Assembly (NCBI RefSeq): GCF_019459225.1
Contig: NZ_JAIAZY010000034.1
Span: 1 to 53,846 of the forward strand
DNA from: Bacillus sp. IITD106
GTDB taxonomy: Bacteria; Bacillota; Bacilli; Bacillales; Bacillaceae_C
Reading direction: 5' to 3'
DNA: 53,846 nucleotides
Position numbers and translations under genes: made by a program. The notes beneath the pieces were generated by a model that was not told the DNA's origin, did no database searches, and saw only the letters and a list, made by a program, of their open reading frames with translations. Shown here in pieces: positions 33,356 through 42,490 of this stretch; the stretch's first letter is position 1, and each line of letters opens with the position of its first letter.

Positions 33356-34339
33356 TTAAATGTTCCATTTTACTATGAGGCCTAAGTGTGTAAGTCCTCC
33401 TCCAAAACCATAAAGCAATAATGTATCCCCATTTTTGACTTTCCCTTCTTCGATGCCAAGGTACAGAGCTAAGGGAATCGACGCAGATGAAGTATTTCCA
33501 AAATATTTTACACTCGTTAATGATTTTTCGATAGAAACATTTGATTTTTCACATATTGATTCGATCATTCTTAAATTGGCACTATGGGGGATGAACCAAT
33601 CAAGATTGTCTATATTTAATCCAGCATTACTCAATAAAGCTTGAATGCCTTCAGGCACAGTCCGTGATGCCCACTTATATACTTCCCTGCCATTCTGAAC
33701 AATATTTCCCGAATCATTTAAGGGCTTTCCGTCCATCGCTGTTGAAAAAGATGTTCGATAAACATGAATGCCTCCCTCGCCGTTTGTCCCCATATGGGCA
33801 GCCAAAAAACTAGGGTTTTCTTGATCATACTCAACTAACATTGCTCCTGCCCCGTCTCCGAATAAAATACAAGTTGTTCGATCCTTATAGTCCGTCACTT
33901 TTGATAAAGTTTCCGTTGCCACAACTAATATTTTTTTATGAGCACCTGCAGTAATCAAATTATTCGCTAGATGTAAACCATAAGTGAAACCTGCACATGT
34001 GGCATTCAAGTCAAATGCTCCTGTACAAGGAATGTTAAAGTGGTTCTGAATTTGACAGGCAACACTCGGAAACGCAAAGTCAGATGTAGTCGTGGCAACT
34101 ATGATGCAATCAACGTCTTTTACATCCTTCCTATATTTTTCAATCAAATTTTCTATTGCTTTGTACGCTAAATGGGATGCAAATTCCTCTTCACCTGCAA
34201 TCCTTCTTTCCTTCATCCCCGTTCTCTGTACAATCCATTCATCATTTGTTTCAACCATTTTTTCCAAATCTTCATTTGTTAATTTCTTCTCAGGAACATA
34301 GGTACCAATGGCGGTTATCCGAGCTTTAGATTGAAGCAT
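33356..34339 (-). CDS. fabH: Beta-ketoacyl-ACP synthase III
   Basis: The 327-residue thiolase-fold enzyme has the FabH triad: Cys115 in DLNATCAGFTYG, His in WFIPHSANLRM and Asn in YFGNTSSASIP. It condenses acetyl- or branched acyl-CoA with malonyl-ACP to start fatty acid synthesis. It stands alone, without the fabF that often follows in Bacillus, so it may be a second FabH copy. AAGGAG precedes the ATG. A FapR-like operator overlaps its promoter region. Confidence 0.93.
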   Translation of the reverse strand: MLQSKARITAIGTYVPEKKLTNEDLEKMVETNDEWIVQRTGMKERRIAGEEEFASHLAYKAIENLIEKYRKDVKDVDCIIVATTTSDFAFPSVACQIQNHFNIPCTGAFDLNATCAGFTYGLHLANNLITAGAHKKILVVATETLSKVTDYKDRTTCILFGDGAGAMLVEYDQENPSFLAAHMGTNGEGGIHVYRTSFSTAMDGKPLNDSGNIVQNGREVYKWASRTVPEGIQALLSNAGLNIDNLDWFIPHSANLRMIESICEKSNVSIEKSLTSVKYFGNTSSASIPLALYLGIEEGKVKNGDTLLLYGFGGGLTHLGLIVKWNI

Positions 34340-34379
34340 AAGACTTTACTCCTTTTTGTTTTTATTATAACACCAAGTT

Positions 34380-34396
34380 CTAATACCTGGTAATAA
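34380..34396. promoter_or_regulatory. FapR-like operator upstream of fabH
   Basis: CTAATACCTGGTAATAA matches the FapR consensus (TTAGTACCTGNTACTAA) except at three positions. It overlaps the -35 region of a predicted fabH promoter (TATAAT on the minus strand at 34363-34368). FapR represses fabH genes in Bacillus until malonyl-CoA rises. Confidence 0.6.
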
Positions 34397-34409
34397 TTTT
34401 TAAAATAAA

Positions 34410-34438
34410 AAGGACTATATCCAATAGAATATAGCCTT
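34410..34438 (-). terminator. Terminator after the nitrilase-like gene
   Basis: An AAGG-CTATAT stem with one mismatch (34410-34420 / 34429-34438) is followed on the minus strand by TTTTTATTTT. Confidence 0.7.
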
Positions 34439-34501
34439 GATTGAATTAATAGTTCGTACGCATATAGATTAAAAAAATACAGACTAAAAGACTGTGTTCG
34501 T

Positions 34502-35140
34502 TTATAAAATAGAAAAAGTTACTTCTTTAGTATCTACATTCAACATTCGAGTTCGAACATCATCTTCGGCTATGAAAACAGCTGATCCGTTTGGGTTAAA
34601 ACAATAGGCGATAGGAATCGATATACTTGAATTCCGATATGAACCGTCCGCGTGGCTTGTACCAATGATCATCGTTTTGTGTTCAATTGCAATTTTTTTC
34701 GCTTCCGTTATCCACTCTTCAAATTGGGCTTTACTAAACATTCCAACACCAATCGGATGGATGATTAAATCAATGTCCTTATCTAGGTTCCCCTTTTCTA
34801 CCTTTATTCCTTGGACTATTAGTTCGTCGCATAGAATATGCCCCATTTTTAACCCTTCTTCTATAATAAAAGCTGTGCAGCTATATTTAACGCGGTCTAA
34901 AATAATATGCCCCTGTCGATTTATGATGATAGCTCTATCTTTCGGGTTTTCGTTTAGTCTTCGGTAGCCGCAAATCAAAATAGTATTATATTTTCTTGCC
35001 AATTCACATGCTTCCTCAACATTTTCATTTAGATATCCTTCAGGAAATATAACTATATCTATGGTAGGATTCTTTTCCAATTCAACTTTTAGCTGTTCAA
35101 TCTTTTTTTCGAGTTTCGGTTGAATGATTAATATATTCAT
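34502..35140 (-). CDS. Carbon-nitrogen hydrolase (nitrilase superfamily)
   Basis: The 212-residue protein shows the Glu-Lys-Cys triad: FPEGYL, DRVKYS and HILCDE. It is shorter than typical nitrilases (about 260-280), mostly in the C-terminal part. Members hydrolyse amides or nitriles; the substrate is unknown. ATG 35140 has AGGAG upstream; the longer frame to 35155 lacks one. It lies 24 bp after the P-loop kinase gene, so both are probably one transcript. Confidence 0.78.
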   Translation of the reverse strand: MNILIIQPKLEKKIEQLKVELEKNPTIDIVIFPEGYLNENVEEACELARKYNTILICGYRRLNENPKDRAIIINRQGHIILDRVKYSCTAFIIEEGLKMGHILCDELIVQGIKVEKGNLDKDIDLIIHPIGVGMFSKAQFEEWITEAKKIAIEHKTMIIGTSHADGSYRNSSISIPIAYCFNPNGSAVFIAEDDVRTRMLNVDTKEVTFSIL

Positions 35141-35164
35141 TTTGGCTCCTAACAAAACTTTATG

Positions 35165-35719
35165 TTATTGGTTTCTTCTCTTTTTCTGTAACTCCGTTAT
35201 TATCTGCTCTACAATTATTTCCTTCGATAATGTTCCATCAAGTATGATATCTGAATTCGGTTTAACAGACTTCTCCATTTCTAAATAGGCCGACCTTCCA
35301 CTGAGTAAATAATGAGATAAATCACGTTGAATATCCATGATTGAACTATCTGAAAAATCTCGAATGATTCTTCTTGCCATGGCAATATCCAATGGAGTAT
35401 CGATGTATATGGCAAAATCGATATATTCAGCCACACCACTGTTTAAGTATGCAAATGGATAGTCTAGAAAAATATATTCAATAGTATCGTCTTCCAAAAC
35501 GGATTGAATGTCGGTGACTAATGGTTCTAGATTCCATTCATTATAATCAGATCCATCTTCCACCCATTTGCAAATATCAGCCGGACTTTCCTCAAATTCA
35601 TAATCATCGAAATAGAGAGCCTTGGAGTTATCAAATCTTTTCTTCAATTCGTTCGTAATGGTCGTCTTACCGCCACCTGAAATAGCAGCAATGGAAATGA
35701 TTGTAGGTTTTCTGCTCAT
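35165..35719 (-). CDS. P-loop nucleoside-kinase-like protein
   Basis: The 184-residue protein has a Walker A motif (ISGGGKTT), a YFDDYEF segment and a LDYPFAY Walker-B-like strand, plus a lid region rich in Arg (ARRIIRDF). It resembles uridine or pantothenate kinase-type enzymes, but the substrate is not clear. ATG 35719 with AGGAG upstream is chosen over GTG 35725. It is co-directional with the nitrilase-like gene. Confidence 0.72.
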   Translation of the reverse strand: MSRKPTIISIAAISGGGKTTITNELKKRFDNSKALYFDDYEFEESPADICKWVEDGSDYNEWNLEPLVTDIQSVLEDDTIEYIFLDYPFAYLNSGVAEYIDFAIYIDTPLDIAMARRIIRDFSDSSIMDIQRDLSHYLLSGRSAYLEMEKSVKPNSDIILDGTLSKEIIVEQIITELQKKRRNQ

Positions 35720-35745
35720 CTGCACCGCTCCTTTCTCTATAATAA

Positions 35746-35777
35746 AAGCGAGACTCTAAGTTGTGAGAATCTCGCTT
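35746..35777 (-). terminator. Terminator after the Gfo/Idh/MocA gene
   Basis: AAGCGAGA / TCTCGCTT arms form the hairpin, with a T-rich tail on the minus strand. Confidence 0.75.
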
Positions 35778-35813
35778 CAGATAAAAGTTTATTTTTTAAT
35801 AGTTTTGTAAAGT

Positions 35814-36791
35814 TTAATACTCCAAATCCCACTGTTTACGAAGTGTATCCATTGTCTTCATAATATCATGTGTTTCATCTAAAGGCATGACGGAACTTTC
35901 AATTTTACCTTCACGCAAGCATTTCATTGCTTCTTCTGCTTCATAAATATAGCCGTGTAGTTCGCGATCATCTTTGAATTCTTCCACATCTGAACCTGGA
36001 CGATGCAAGTAAGCCGCTTCACCAAACAAGAAATTCGGCAAGTGAATATAACCTTCTGAACCATAAATAAAAGCATCGTTCGATAAATTTAATCGAACGC
36101 CCGAGTTCAACATGGCCGTTTTTCCATTTTCGTATTCAAAAAGGGCGGAAAACCACTCGTCTACGCCGGTTTCTCCAATTTTCGCAGTGCTTTTGATGTT
36201 AGTAGGTTGCGTTCCAAAAATCAATGAAGCAAATGAAATGGGGTAAATACCCGCATCAAGCATAGCTCCACCGCCTAGTTTCTTATCGAGCAAGCGGCTT
36301 TCAGGTGCCCAGCCAACATTAAAACCAAAATTAGCTGTCAGCATGTTCACTTCACCAATTTTACCCTCCTTAATCCAATCCATCGTTTTAACAACAGCAG
36401 GTAAATAGCGTGTCCACATGGCTTCCATTAAAAATGTATTATTTTCTCTCGCTACTTTAATTAATTCTTCTGCCTCTTCTGCATTCATCGTAAATGGTTT
36501 TTCGCATAATACTGCTTTCCCAGCATTTAAGCATTGCAGTACACATTCCTTATGCTGCGGATGAAGAGTTCCTATGTATACAATCTCTACATCTGGATCT
36601 CGTACAAAGTCATCGTAACTATTATAGGAGCGCGCTGCTTTGAATTCACTCGCAAAGGCGGCCGCTTTCCCTTCTGTTCTGGAAGCAACTGCAACAAGCT
36701 CTGCATTTTCTGATTGAATTAAATCAGAAGCAAACTTACGAGATATATTTCCTGGACCCATAATTCCCCATTTGATTTTACGACCTGACAT
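35814..36791 (-). CDS. Gfo/Idh/MocA family oxidoreductase
   Basis: The 325-residue protein has an N-terminal NAD(P)-binding fold (KIKWGIMGPGNISRKFA) and the EKP motif (VLCEKPFT) that carries the catalytic lysine. The C-terminal half is the alpha/beta dimerisation domain (GGGAMLDAGIYP). It oxidises or reduces a sugar or inositol derivative. The start at 36791 has GGAGAGGGG upstream; the longer frame to 36839 lacks support. It stands alone between terminators. Confidence 0.87.
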   Translation of the reverse strand: MSGRKIKWGIMGPGNISRKFASDLIQSENAELVAVASRTEGKAAAFASEFKAARSYNSYDDFVRDPDVEIVYIGTLHPQHKECVLQCLNAGKAVLCEKPFTMNAEEAEELIKVARENNTFLMEAMWTRYLPAVVKTMDWIKEGKIGEVNMLTANFGFNVGWAPESRLLDKKLGGGAMLDAGIYPISFASLIFGTQPTNIKSTAKIGETGVDEWFSALFEYENGKTAMLNSGVRLNLSNDAFIYGSEGYIHLPNFLFGEAAYLHRPGSDVEEFKDDRELHGYIYEAEEAMKCLREGKIESSVMPLDETHDIMKTMDTLRKQWDLEY

Positions 36792-36940
36792 GACTATTAC
36801 CCCTCTCCAGTAATATGTATTTTCTAAATTATAACTCAATTTCCAATTAAATGCGTTATTTTACCTTCTGGACTTTTCAAATAATTGTCAGAGCAGCCGC
36901 TATATCGCTTAAGTTTATGGCGGCAGAGCTTTTAAAGTTC

Positions 36941-36958
36941 TAATCAAACGTTTGATTA
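36941..36958. promoter_or_regulatory. 18-bp palindrome with CAAACGTTTG core
   Basis: TAATCAAACGTTTGATTA is a perfect palindrome, 30 bp past the nfo stop and 150 bp upstream of the Gfo/Idh/MocA start. Two similar sites lie near 38810 and 38855. It looks like a TetR-family operator. Confidence 0.5.
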
Positions 36959-36987
36959 TCTAGAAAAAAATCATCTAGAGTCAATTG

Positions 36988-37830
36988 CTAAAAATGGTCT
37001 CCCCACTTTTCCTGTAAAAGCTGTATTTCCTTTTCATGCGGCATTTCTTCTTTAGGGGTCTCCAAAATAAATGGAATGTTTGCGAAATGAGGTGTTTGTA
37101 CTAATTGATCAAATTGTGTCTCTTTTATGAAACCTGTTCCAAAAATAGAAGCATGCCTATCTTTTCCTTGGCGAGTATCATATTTTGAATTTTTAAAATG
37201 AATTACCTTTAGTTCATCCATATATCCTAACTCTGTTCCTTTTTCCAATAAAACATCCCAGTTTTCACCATCCCATAAACCACAAGAGAAAGCGTGACAT
37301 GTATCCAGACAAAATCCTATTTTTTCGGGATAATTGCATAATTTACGAATCTGCACAAGTTCCTCGAAGGTGGTTCCGAAAGCCCCAGGCAATCCTGGAT
37401 TATTTTCTAATAATATCTTGGCATTCCCTTCCCATTCACTGAGGATTTCATTTAGCATTTCAATTATTAATTGATAGCTTTCTAGGAGAGTAAGTTGTTT
37501 ATTCTCTTTACCAAAATGAACAACTACCCCTATCGAGCCACAAGCTTCGGATATTTCTAAGTCATTTAATAAGGATTGGATTACTTGTTCTCGTTTTTGC
37601 TCGTTATGAGGAGTCAAACTAGTAGGATAAGGAGAGTGACTAACAGACAAAATCGAATTTTCCTTGCAAAATGCCTTACATAAAGCTGCATCATGTCTGT
37701 CAAAGTCTTTTACTGATAAACTACGAGGGTTTTTGGGGAAGTATTGAAAAGTGCCAGCATTCATTGAATGAGCCATTTTGGCGGCTCCTGCATAACCATT
37801 TTTTATGGAAAGGTGACATCCAAATATCAT
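36988..37830 (-). CDS. nfo: Deoxyribonuclease IV (AP endonuclease)
   Basis: The 280-residue TIM-barrel protein has the AP endonuclease 2 pattern: GCHLSIKNGY, FQYFPKNPR, ENNPG, FCLDTCHAF, VIHFKNSK and DRHASIFGTG. The His, Glu and Asp residues in these motifs bind the three zinc ions. It cuts DNA at abasic sites. ATG 37830 has AAAGGAG seven bases upstream. It follows the DNA glycosylase gene by 12 bp, a logical base-excision repair pair. Confidence 0.9.
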   Translation of the reverse strand: MIFGCHLSIKNGYAGAAKMAHSMNAGTFQYFPKNPRSLSVKDFDRHDAALCKAFCKENSILSVSHSPYPTSLTPHNEQKREQVIQSLLNDLEISEACGSIGVVVHFGKENKQLTLLESYQLIIEMLNEILSEWEGNAKILLENNPGLPGAFGTTFEELVQIRKLCNYPEKIGFCLDTCHAFSCGLWDGENWDVLLEKGTELGYMDELKVIHFKNSKYDTRQGKDRHASIFGTGFIKETQFDQLVQTPHFANIPFILETPKEEMPHEKEIQLLQEKWGDHF

Positions 37831-37842
37831 ATCCATTCTCCT

Positions 37843-38652
37843 TTAATGCTGACAGTTTTTACAGAAATAAGTTTTTCTAGAGGAAATCTCTGTTTTGATA
37901 ATAGGAGAACCACAGCGCTTACATGGTTTTCCTTCACAACCATGAACATACATCATATTGATATATCCACCTGTTTTCTTGTCCCCCTTAAAAAAAGGTT
38001 CGCTCATATAGCCGCCATTTTGTATCGCTTGTTGCAGTACAAATCTGATTGAATTATACAAACGGACGAGGTGATCATGATCTAGTTCATGTATTTTTCT
38101 TTCGGGTAAAAGTTGCGCATGCCAAAGAATTTCATCTGAATAACGATTTCCAATTCCTGCAAGGAATTCTTGATTAATTAACGTGGTTTTTAAGCCTCCT
38201 CTTCGTACCTTCAAAGCTGATAAAAAATCGTCTAATGAAAAATTTGGATCAAGTGGTTCTGGTCCAATGTTCTGAAGTTCTTTAACTACCATATCTTGTG
38301 ATAAAAGATGTAAGTATCCTAAACGCAATCCAATGAAATAAAGATGATGATCTCCAAAGGATAACTGGATCTGAACGGTTCGATTTGGTTTATCTTCTTC
38401 CTTTCCGTAAAATATCCAGCCTCCCAACATAAGATGCAATAACAAGCAAGAGCCGTTTTGCAGCTGAAAAATTAAATATTTAGCTCTTCTGCCAATTGCT
38501 TCAACTTTTTGATTGACGACACCCCGTAAAAAATCATCGATAGGCATATTGATCGACTTTTCACGATTAATAACTATATCTGTAATCGTTCGACCACTAA
38601 TCTTTTGCTGAAGTAATAATTTATACGTTTCCATTTCCGGCAATTCAGGCAT
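37843..38652 (-). CDS. mutM: Formamidopyrimidine-DNA glycosylase family protein
   Basis: The 269-residue protein begins MPELPEMETY, with catalytic Pro2 and Glu3, and ends with a Cys4 zinc finger (CEGKPCKRCG...FCKNCQ). These are the marks of Fpg/Nei glycosylases that remove oxidised bases and cut the strand. The core has a GIGNRYSDEILW helix-two-turn-helix. Fpg or an Nei-like relative are both possible. GGAGG precedes the ATG. It is the first gene of the pair with nfo. Confidence 0.9.
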   Translation of the reverse strand: MPELPEMETYKLLLQQKISGRTITDIVINREKSINMPIDDFLRGVVNQKVEAIGRRAKYLIFQLQNGSCLLLHLMLGGWIFYGKEEDKPNRTVQIQLSFGDHHLYFIGLRLGYLHLLSQDMVVKELQNIGPEPLDPNFSLDDFLSALKVRRGGLKTTLINQEFLAGIGNRYSDEILWHAQLLPERKIHELDHDHLVRLYNSIRFVLQQAIQNGGYMSEPFFKGDKKTGGYINMMYVHGCEGKPCKRCGSPIIKTEISSRKTYFCKNCQH

Positions 38653-38802
38653 GGACTTTCCTCCAATATTCAGGAACTATAATCACATTATTCCTCAATT
38701 GGATAAAATCATTAGCATTAATTATTTCTTAGCATTGAATGGAGATTGGAAGCTGGGAATTTTTAAATTAATGGGGGAGTCCATATAAGAGGATGATCTT
38801 TT

Positions 38803-38820
38803 TAACAAACGTTTGATTAA
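38803..38820. promoter_or_regulatory. CAAACGTTTG operator candidate upstream of the glycosylase
   Basis: TTAACAAACGTTTGATTAA-type site, an imperfect palindrome around CAAACGTTTG at 38806-38815. It lies in the 349-bp gap 38653-39001, which otherwise holds no gene I can support. Confidence 0.5.
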
Positions 38821-38845
38821 GACTAATTGTTCGCTCTTAATGACT

Positions 38846-38863
38846 TAACCAAACGTTTGTTAA
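38846..38863. promoter_or_regulatory. Second CAAACGTTTG operator candidate
   Basis: TTAACCAAACGTTTGTTAAA-type palindrome with its core at 38850-38859, 44 bp from the previous copy (about four helical turns). Confidence 0.5.
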
Positions 38864-39001
38864 AACCTTTCACACAATAAGGTAGCTATTTCGCAACAAA
38901 TACAGCAAGCCAATAATCTCCAGCTTCATGTAAAGACTGTGGGATTCATCAATCACTTTTTTTCGATTTAAATATCTAAAATTCTTCAATTCACTTAATT
39001 T

Positions 39002-39487
39002 TTACATGCTATGATCCACAATATAATCGACTTCACTCTTATCCGGCGTTTCAAACTCCCTTTCAAATCGTGATATCATATTTTCATCAATATAATAACT
39101 TTTAACATTATTCTCTTTTACCTTTTGATTTCTTTTTTCTATATTTCGTTTCCATGTTTCGTCGTCAATATCGATAAAATGCATATCGGTTTTAATTTGT
39201 TTTTCGTTAAAATAATTCCTAATATCGTCGCGTTCAGATTTATACCAAAAGCCAAAGTCGAGAATAACATTTGTCCCTGTTTCTACAATCTGCTCGGCTA
39301 ATCCATACAAATATTCTTTACATTTATTTAAAATAGCATCATGATTATTTCCTAGTTGTTCATCAAACAAAGTTAGCATCAAATCATCGCACGATAATAC
39401 TACTGCATTGTACTTTTCTTTTATTTTTTTCGTGTATGTGCTTTTTCCACTACAAACTTTTCCACAAATCATTATAATTGTTCCCAC
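39002..39487 (-). CDS. Zeta-toxin-like P-loop kinase
   Basis: The 161-residue protein has a Walker A motif (CGKVCSGKST), a conserved CDDLML segment and NVILDFGFW, a pattern shared by small AAA/zeta-type kinases that phosphorylate small molecules or nucleotide sugars. No antitoxin-like ORF adjoins it, so a toxin role is not supported. The start is GTG with AGGTG upstream. Confidence 0.7.
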   Translation of the reverse strand: MGTIIMICGKVCSGKSTYTKKIKEKYNAVVLSCDDLMLTLFDEQLGNNHDAILNKCKEYLYGLAEQIVETGTNVILDFGFWYKSERDDIRNYFNEKQIKTDMHFIDIDDETWKRNIEKRNQKVKENNVKSYYIDENMISRFEREFETPDKSEVDYIVDHSM

Positions 39488-39624
39488 ATTATCACCTTTT
39501 TCAAGACTAATTTAAGAAGTACCGAAAAAATCCATAACATATTTAGATTACTATTTTACAGGAATCACTTCTCTGTACAATAGTTTTATAATTCACCATT
39601 ATTATCAGTAGATGGATATGCTCC

Positions 39625-40620
39625 TTAACATTCAATTCCTCCTAGCAATGAATCCAACTCATTATAATTTTTAGAAAGCCAAATCATTTCCTTTTTAAAA
39701 CGGATAGGCGGACCAGTAAATTGATCCATATCGCTTTTAATCCACCAAGTACTTTCCAAATACCACAAAAACTTTAACGAACTTATAATCGAATGAGAAT
39801 CTAGTGAAATATGTTCACAATAACCATTTTTAAAAGCTTCAACTGCATCAACCGTAAGACCATTTTCATTTAAGGCACAAGATATGATAGCTCTAGCAAT
39901 ATCTAGTTGGGGGTAGTCATAATTTAACCTGTCAAAATCTAGTATTGCACCTAGATGATTTTCTTCAAATAATAAATTATCTACCCATAAGTCCCTATGA
40001 GCCCAACCTGTTTCAATGGAGGCAAATTCATCGACAGAAAGTTCTTTCGTTAATTGATATTGTCTTTCCATAATGGGGACTAAATGCTCCAATGAAGAAT
40101 TGTTAACATCTATCAAAACTGAATTCCAGTACTCCATTCTATCCTCTCGACTAGGAGGGGTGAAGTTGGTTACATTCTTTTTCATTAGTGTGCCATCATT
40201 TAATACTCGATGCATTAGACCAGTGAATCGACCTAAATCATACATTTGATTGGTATTCAACTTTCCTGGAAGAATTACTTGACCACGACAAAACTCCATT
40301 ACGATAAAAAGTTCACCGTTATCTGTTTCGAACATGACATTACCTTGGTGTGAAAATAGATTTGGACATGGAAAGCCTTGCTTATGTAATCTTTGTTGTT
40401 GTGAAAATGCTAGTAATAGTTCTTCGAGATTATAAAGCTTAAATCTTTCTTTATTATACTGCTTTACTAAAAAAACACCTTCTGACGTCGTTATTTTCCA
40501 TTTTAGGTTAAGCCAGCCTCTTTTTATTTGAGAAACTTCTAATATTTGAAAACCAAATATACGTTTACATATTTTAATAATATCGTTTAATATTACATCT
40601 TCCGATTCAATTACTTCCAT
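39625..40620 (-). CDS. Aminoglycoside phosphotransferase-like kinase (CotS type)
   Basis: The 331-residue protein has the APH fold: nucleotide loop with VKQYN lysine, HRDLWVDN catalytic loop and ILDFDRLNYD metal motif. The closest type is the spore coat/homoserine-kinase-like group (CotS, YsxE) rather than a classical resistance enzyme. It lies 15 bp after the nucleotidyltransferase gene on the same strand. The phosphorylated substrate is unknown. AAGGGAG precedes the ATG. Confidence 0.75.
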   Translation of the reverse strand: MEVIESEDVILNDIIKICKRIFGFQILEVSQIKRGWLNLKWKITTSEGVFLVKQYNKERFKLYNLEELLLAFSQQQRLHKQGFPCPNLFSHQGNVMFETDNGELFIVMEFCRGQVILPGKLNTNQMYDLGRFTGLMHRVLNDGTLMKKNVTNFTPPSREDRMEYWNSVLIDVNNSSLEHLVPIMERQYQLTKELSVDEFASIETGWAHRDLWVDNLLFEENHLGAILDFDRLNYDYPQLDIARAIISCALNENGLTVDAVEAFKNGYCEHISLDSHSIISSLKFLWYLESTWWIKSDMDQFTGPPIRFKKEMIWLSKNYNELDSLLGGIEC

Positions 40621-40635
40621 GTTGAATCTCCCTTA

Positions 40636-41346
40636 CTACCTGTTTTTCCCTTGAACAAAACCATCAAATAAACGACCACCAAAGGGCTCGTAAATTTCGT
40701 CAACGAAATTGATAAAGGGCTTTTTATTTCCTTCTTTATAGAAACAATCTAAAGCACTAAAAAACTTCATAGATAGTTTATGGTCATATTTTTGCAATGC
40801 CCTTGTTAACCCTTTCCCTCTTCCAGACCATTGTCCGTTTACTCTTAAAATGAAATCAGCAAGTTGGATTGAAATTGTATTTAAAGTGATTATCGCTTCG
40901 TAATGACTTTTTGCATCTGAAAAATCATCAAGGAGGTCATAGATAAAATATCTTGAAGCTTTGATAAAGTTTTCACTTAATGGAGTTGGTCCAGCTTTTA
41001 TGAATTCTATCGCTTTATTTTTAATTTTTGGAGCAGTGCCATTGTCTCTTATAATTTTGCCTTCTGCCAACATATTCCCTAATATGGGAATCCCCTTATC
41101 TTTATCCATCTTGAATTGGTCTAAATATGTTTGTTGATTATGAATGAATAACTCCATTTTCCATCCGTATAGAAAAAAACTTTCCCTAAAATTTGTATCA
41201 ATTGTTTCGTCCATGATAATAATATCCAAATCAGAGGTAGCTGTCTCTTCTCCCCTTGCTGCACTTCCTGCCAAAAAGACAACATCACATAAAGGAAACT
41301 TTTCATCAACCATTTTATTAATTGCATCGAATTTTGATCGTTTCAT
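40636..41346 (-). CDS. Nucleotidyltransferase domain protein
   Basis: The 236-residue protein has the Pol-beta-type motif GSAARGEETATSDLDIII near the N-terminus (GSxxxG...SDxD), and a helical C-terminal part (FIKASRYFIYDLLDDFSDAK) like the four-helix domain of ANT/KNTase enzymes. It could transfer AMP to a small molecule. It pairs with the APH-like kinase gene. GGAGG precedes the ATG. Confidence 0.75.
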   Translation of the reverse strand: MKRSKFDAINKMVDEKFPLCDVVFLAGSAARGEETATSDLDIIIMDETIDTNFRESFFLYGWKMELFIHNQQTYLDQFKMDKDKGIPILGNMLAEGKIIRDNGTAPKIKNKAIEFIKAGPTPLSENFIKASRYFIYDLLDDFSDAKSHYEAIITLNTISIQLADFILRVNGQWSGRGKGLTRALQKYDHKLSMKFFSALDCFYKEGNKKPFINFVDEIYEPFGGRLFDGFVQGKNR

Positions 41347-41435
41347 TCATATTCCTCCGATTTGATTCTATCCATTCTCTTATTCTCCATTTCTATAAAA
41401 AAACCTTTAGTAAATTTTTATATCTATTAATAAAA

Positions 41436-41458
41436 ATGACCCCTCATATGAGGAATCA
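41436..41458 (-). terminator. Terminator after trpS
   Basis: CCTCATATGAGG lies within ATGA/TCAT arms and is followed on the minus strand by TTTTTA, just downstream of the trpS stop. Confidence 0.75.
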
Positions 41459-41466
41459 TAATAATT

Positions 41467-42462
41467 TTAATACAATCCGACCTTCTTCCTTATTTCTTTT
41501 AAAAACGGCACTGCAACCAATCTCGCTTTTTCCGCCCCCTTTAGAAGAATATCATCCAATACCTCGGGTGCAGCCATTAATTCGTTATACTTCTCTCGAG
41601 GCTGTTCTAAAAATCTGTTCATCACACGGAATAACTCCTGTTTGACCTCTCCCCATCCAATTCCGTTTTCATAGTGTGTTCTCAATTCCTTAATTTCATT
41701 TGGTTCAGCAAACTGTTGATAGAGAGAAAATAAAATAGAAGAGTCGAGGTCTTTGGGTGCTTCTGGCGGTAACGAATCTGTTTTAATTTTATTTATTAGC
41801 TTTTTTAATGTCTTTTCATCTTCAAATAGCGGAATCGTATTATGATAGCTCTTGCTCATTTTTCGTCCGTCCAACCCAGGCAATACTGCTGTGTCTTCTT
41901 GAATTTGATATTCTGGAAGTGAAAATGTTTCCCCGTATATATTGTTAAAGTTCTCCGCAATATCGCGAGCGATTTCAACGTGCTGAACTTGGTCTTTTCC
42001 AACTGGCACAATGTTTGTTCGAAACATTAATATGTCCGCTGCCATCAATATTGGATACGTGAAAATTCCCATGTTGACGCCAAAGTCTGCATCCCTATCC
42101 GCTTTTTTATTGTTTTCAACTATAGCCTTATACGCATGTGCCCGATTCATCAATCCTTTTGATGAAAAACATGCCAAAATCCAATTTAGCTCAAATATCT
42201 CAGGTACATCAGATTGTCTATAAAAGATCACTTTTTCCGGATCGAGTCCTAATGCCAACCAAGTTGCAGCGATTCCATAAGATAGCTGCCGGAATTCATC
42301 CGCATTATGAATTTTTGTCAAACCATGAAAATCAGCTATGAAATATGCCGCTTGATATTCCTCTACCTTTGCCAACTCTAAAGCAGGCTTGATGGCTCCA
42401 ATATAATTCCCTAGATGGATTTTCCCGGTAGGTTTAATTCCCGTTAAAATAGTCTTTTTCAT
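41467..42462 (-). CDS. trpS: Tryptophanyl-tRNA synthetase
   Basis: The 331-residue class I synthetase has the KIHLGN form of the HIGH motif (PTGKIHLGNYIG) and KMSKS (GRKMSKSYHN). It charges tRNA-Trp. ATG 42462 follows AGGAGGGAG; the frame to 42489 would lie in the T-box terminator. It is controlled by a T-box leader with a UGG specifier. Confidence 0.95.
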   Translation of the reverse strand: MKKTILTGIKPTGKIHLGNYIGAIKPALELAKVEEYQAAYFIADFHGLTKIHNADEFRQLSYGIAATWLALGLDPEKVIFYRQSDVPEIFELNWILACFSSKGLMNRAHAYKAIVENNKKADRDADFGVNMGIFTYPILMAADILMFRTNIVPVGKDQVQHVEIARDIAENFNNIYGETFSLPEYQIQEDTAVLPGLDGRKMSKSYHNTIPLFEDEKTLKKLINKIKTDSLPPEAPKDLDSSILFSLYQQFAEPNEIKELRTHYENGIGWGEVKQELFRVMNRFLEQPREKYNELMAAPEVLDDILLKGAEKARLVAVPFLKEIRKKVGLY

Positions 42463-42490
42463 TGACACTCCCTCCTTTAAAATTAACACA

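Noticed and set aside
39002-39487. Zeta toxin of a toxin-antitoxin pair
   Set aside because: No small antitoxin-like ORF lies next to it; the kinase fold alone does not make it a toxin.
41322-41645. Plus-strand frame of 107 codons opposite trpS
   Set aside because: It is the antisense shadow of trpS and the nucleotidyltransferase gene, without a domain.
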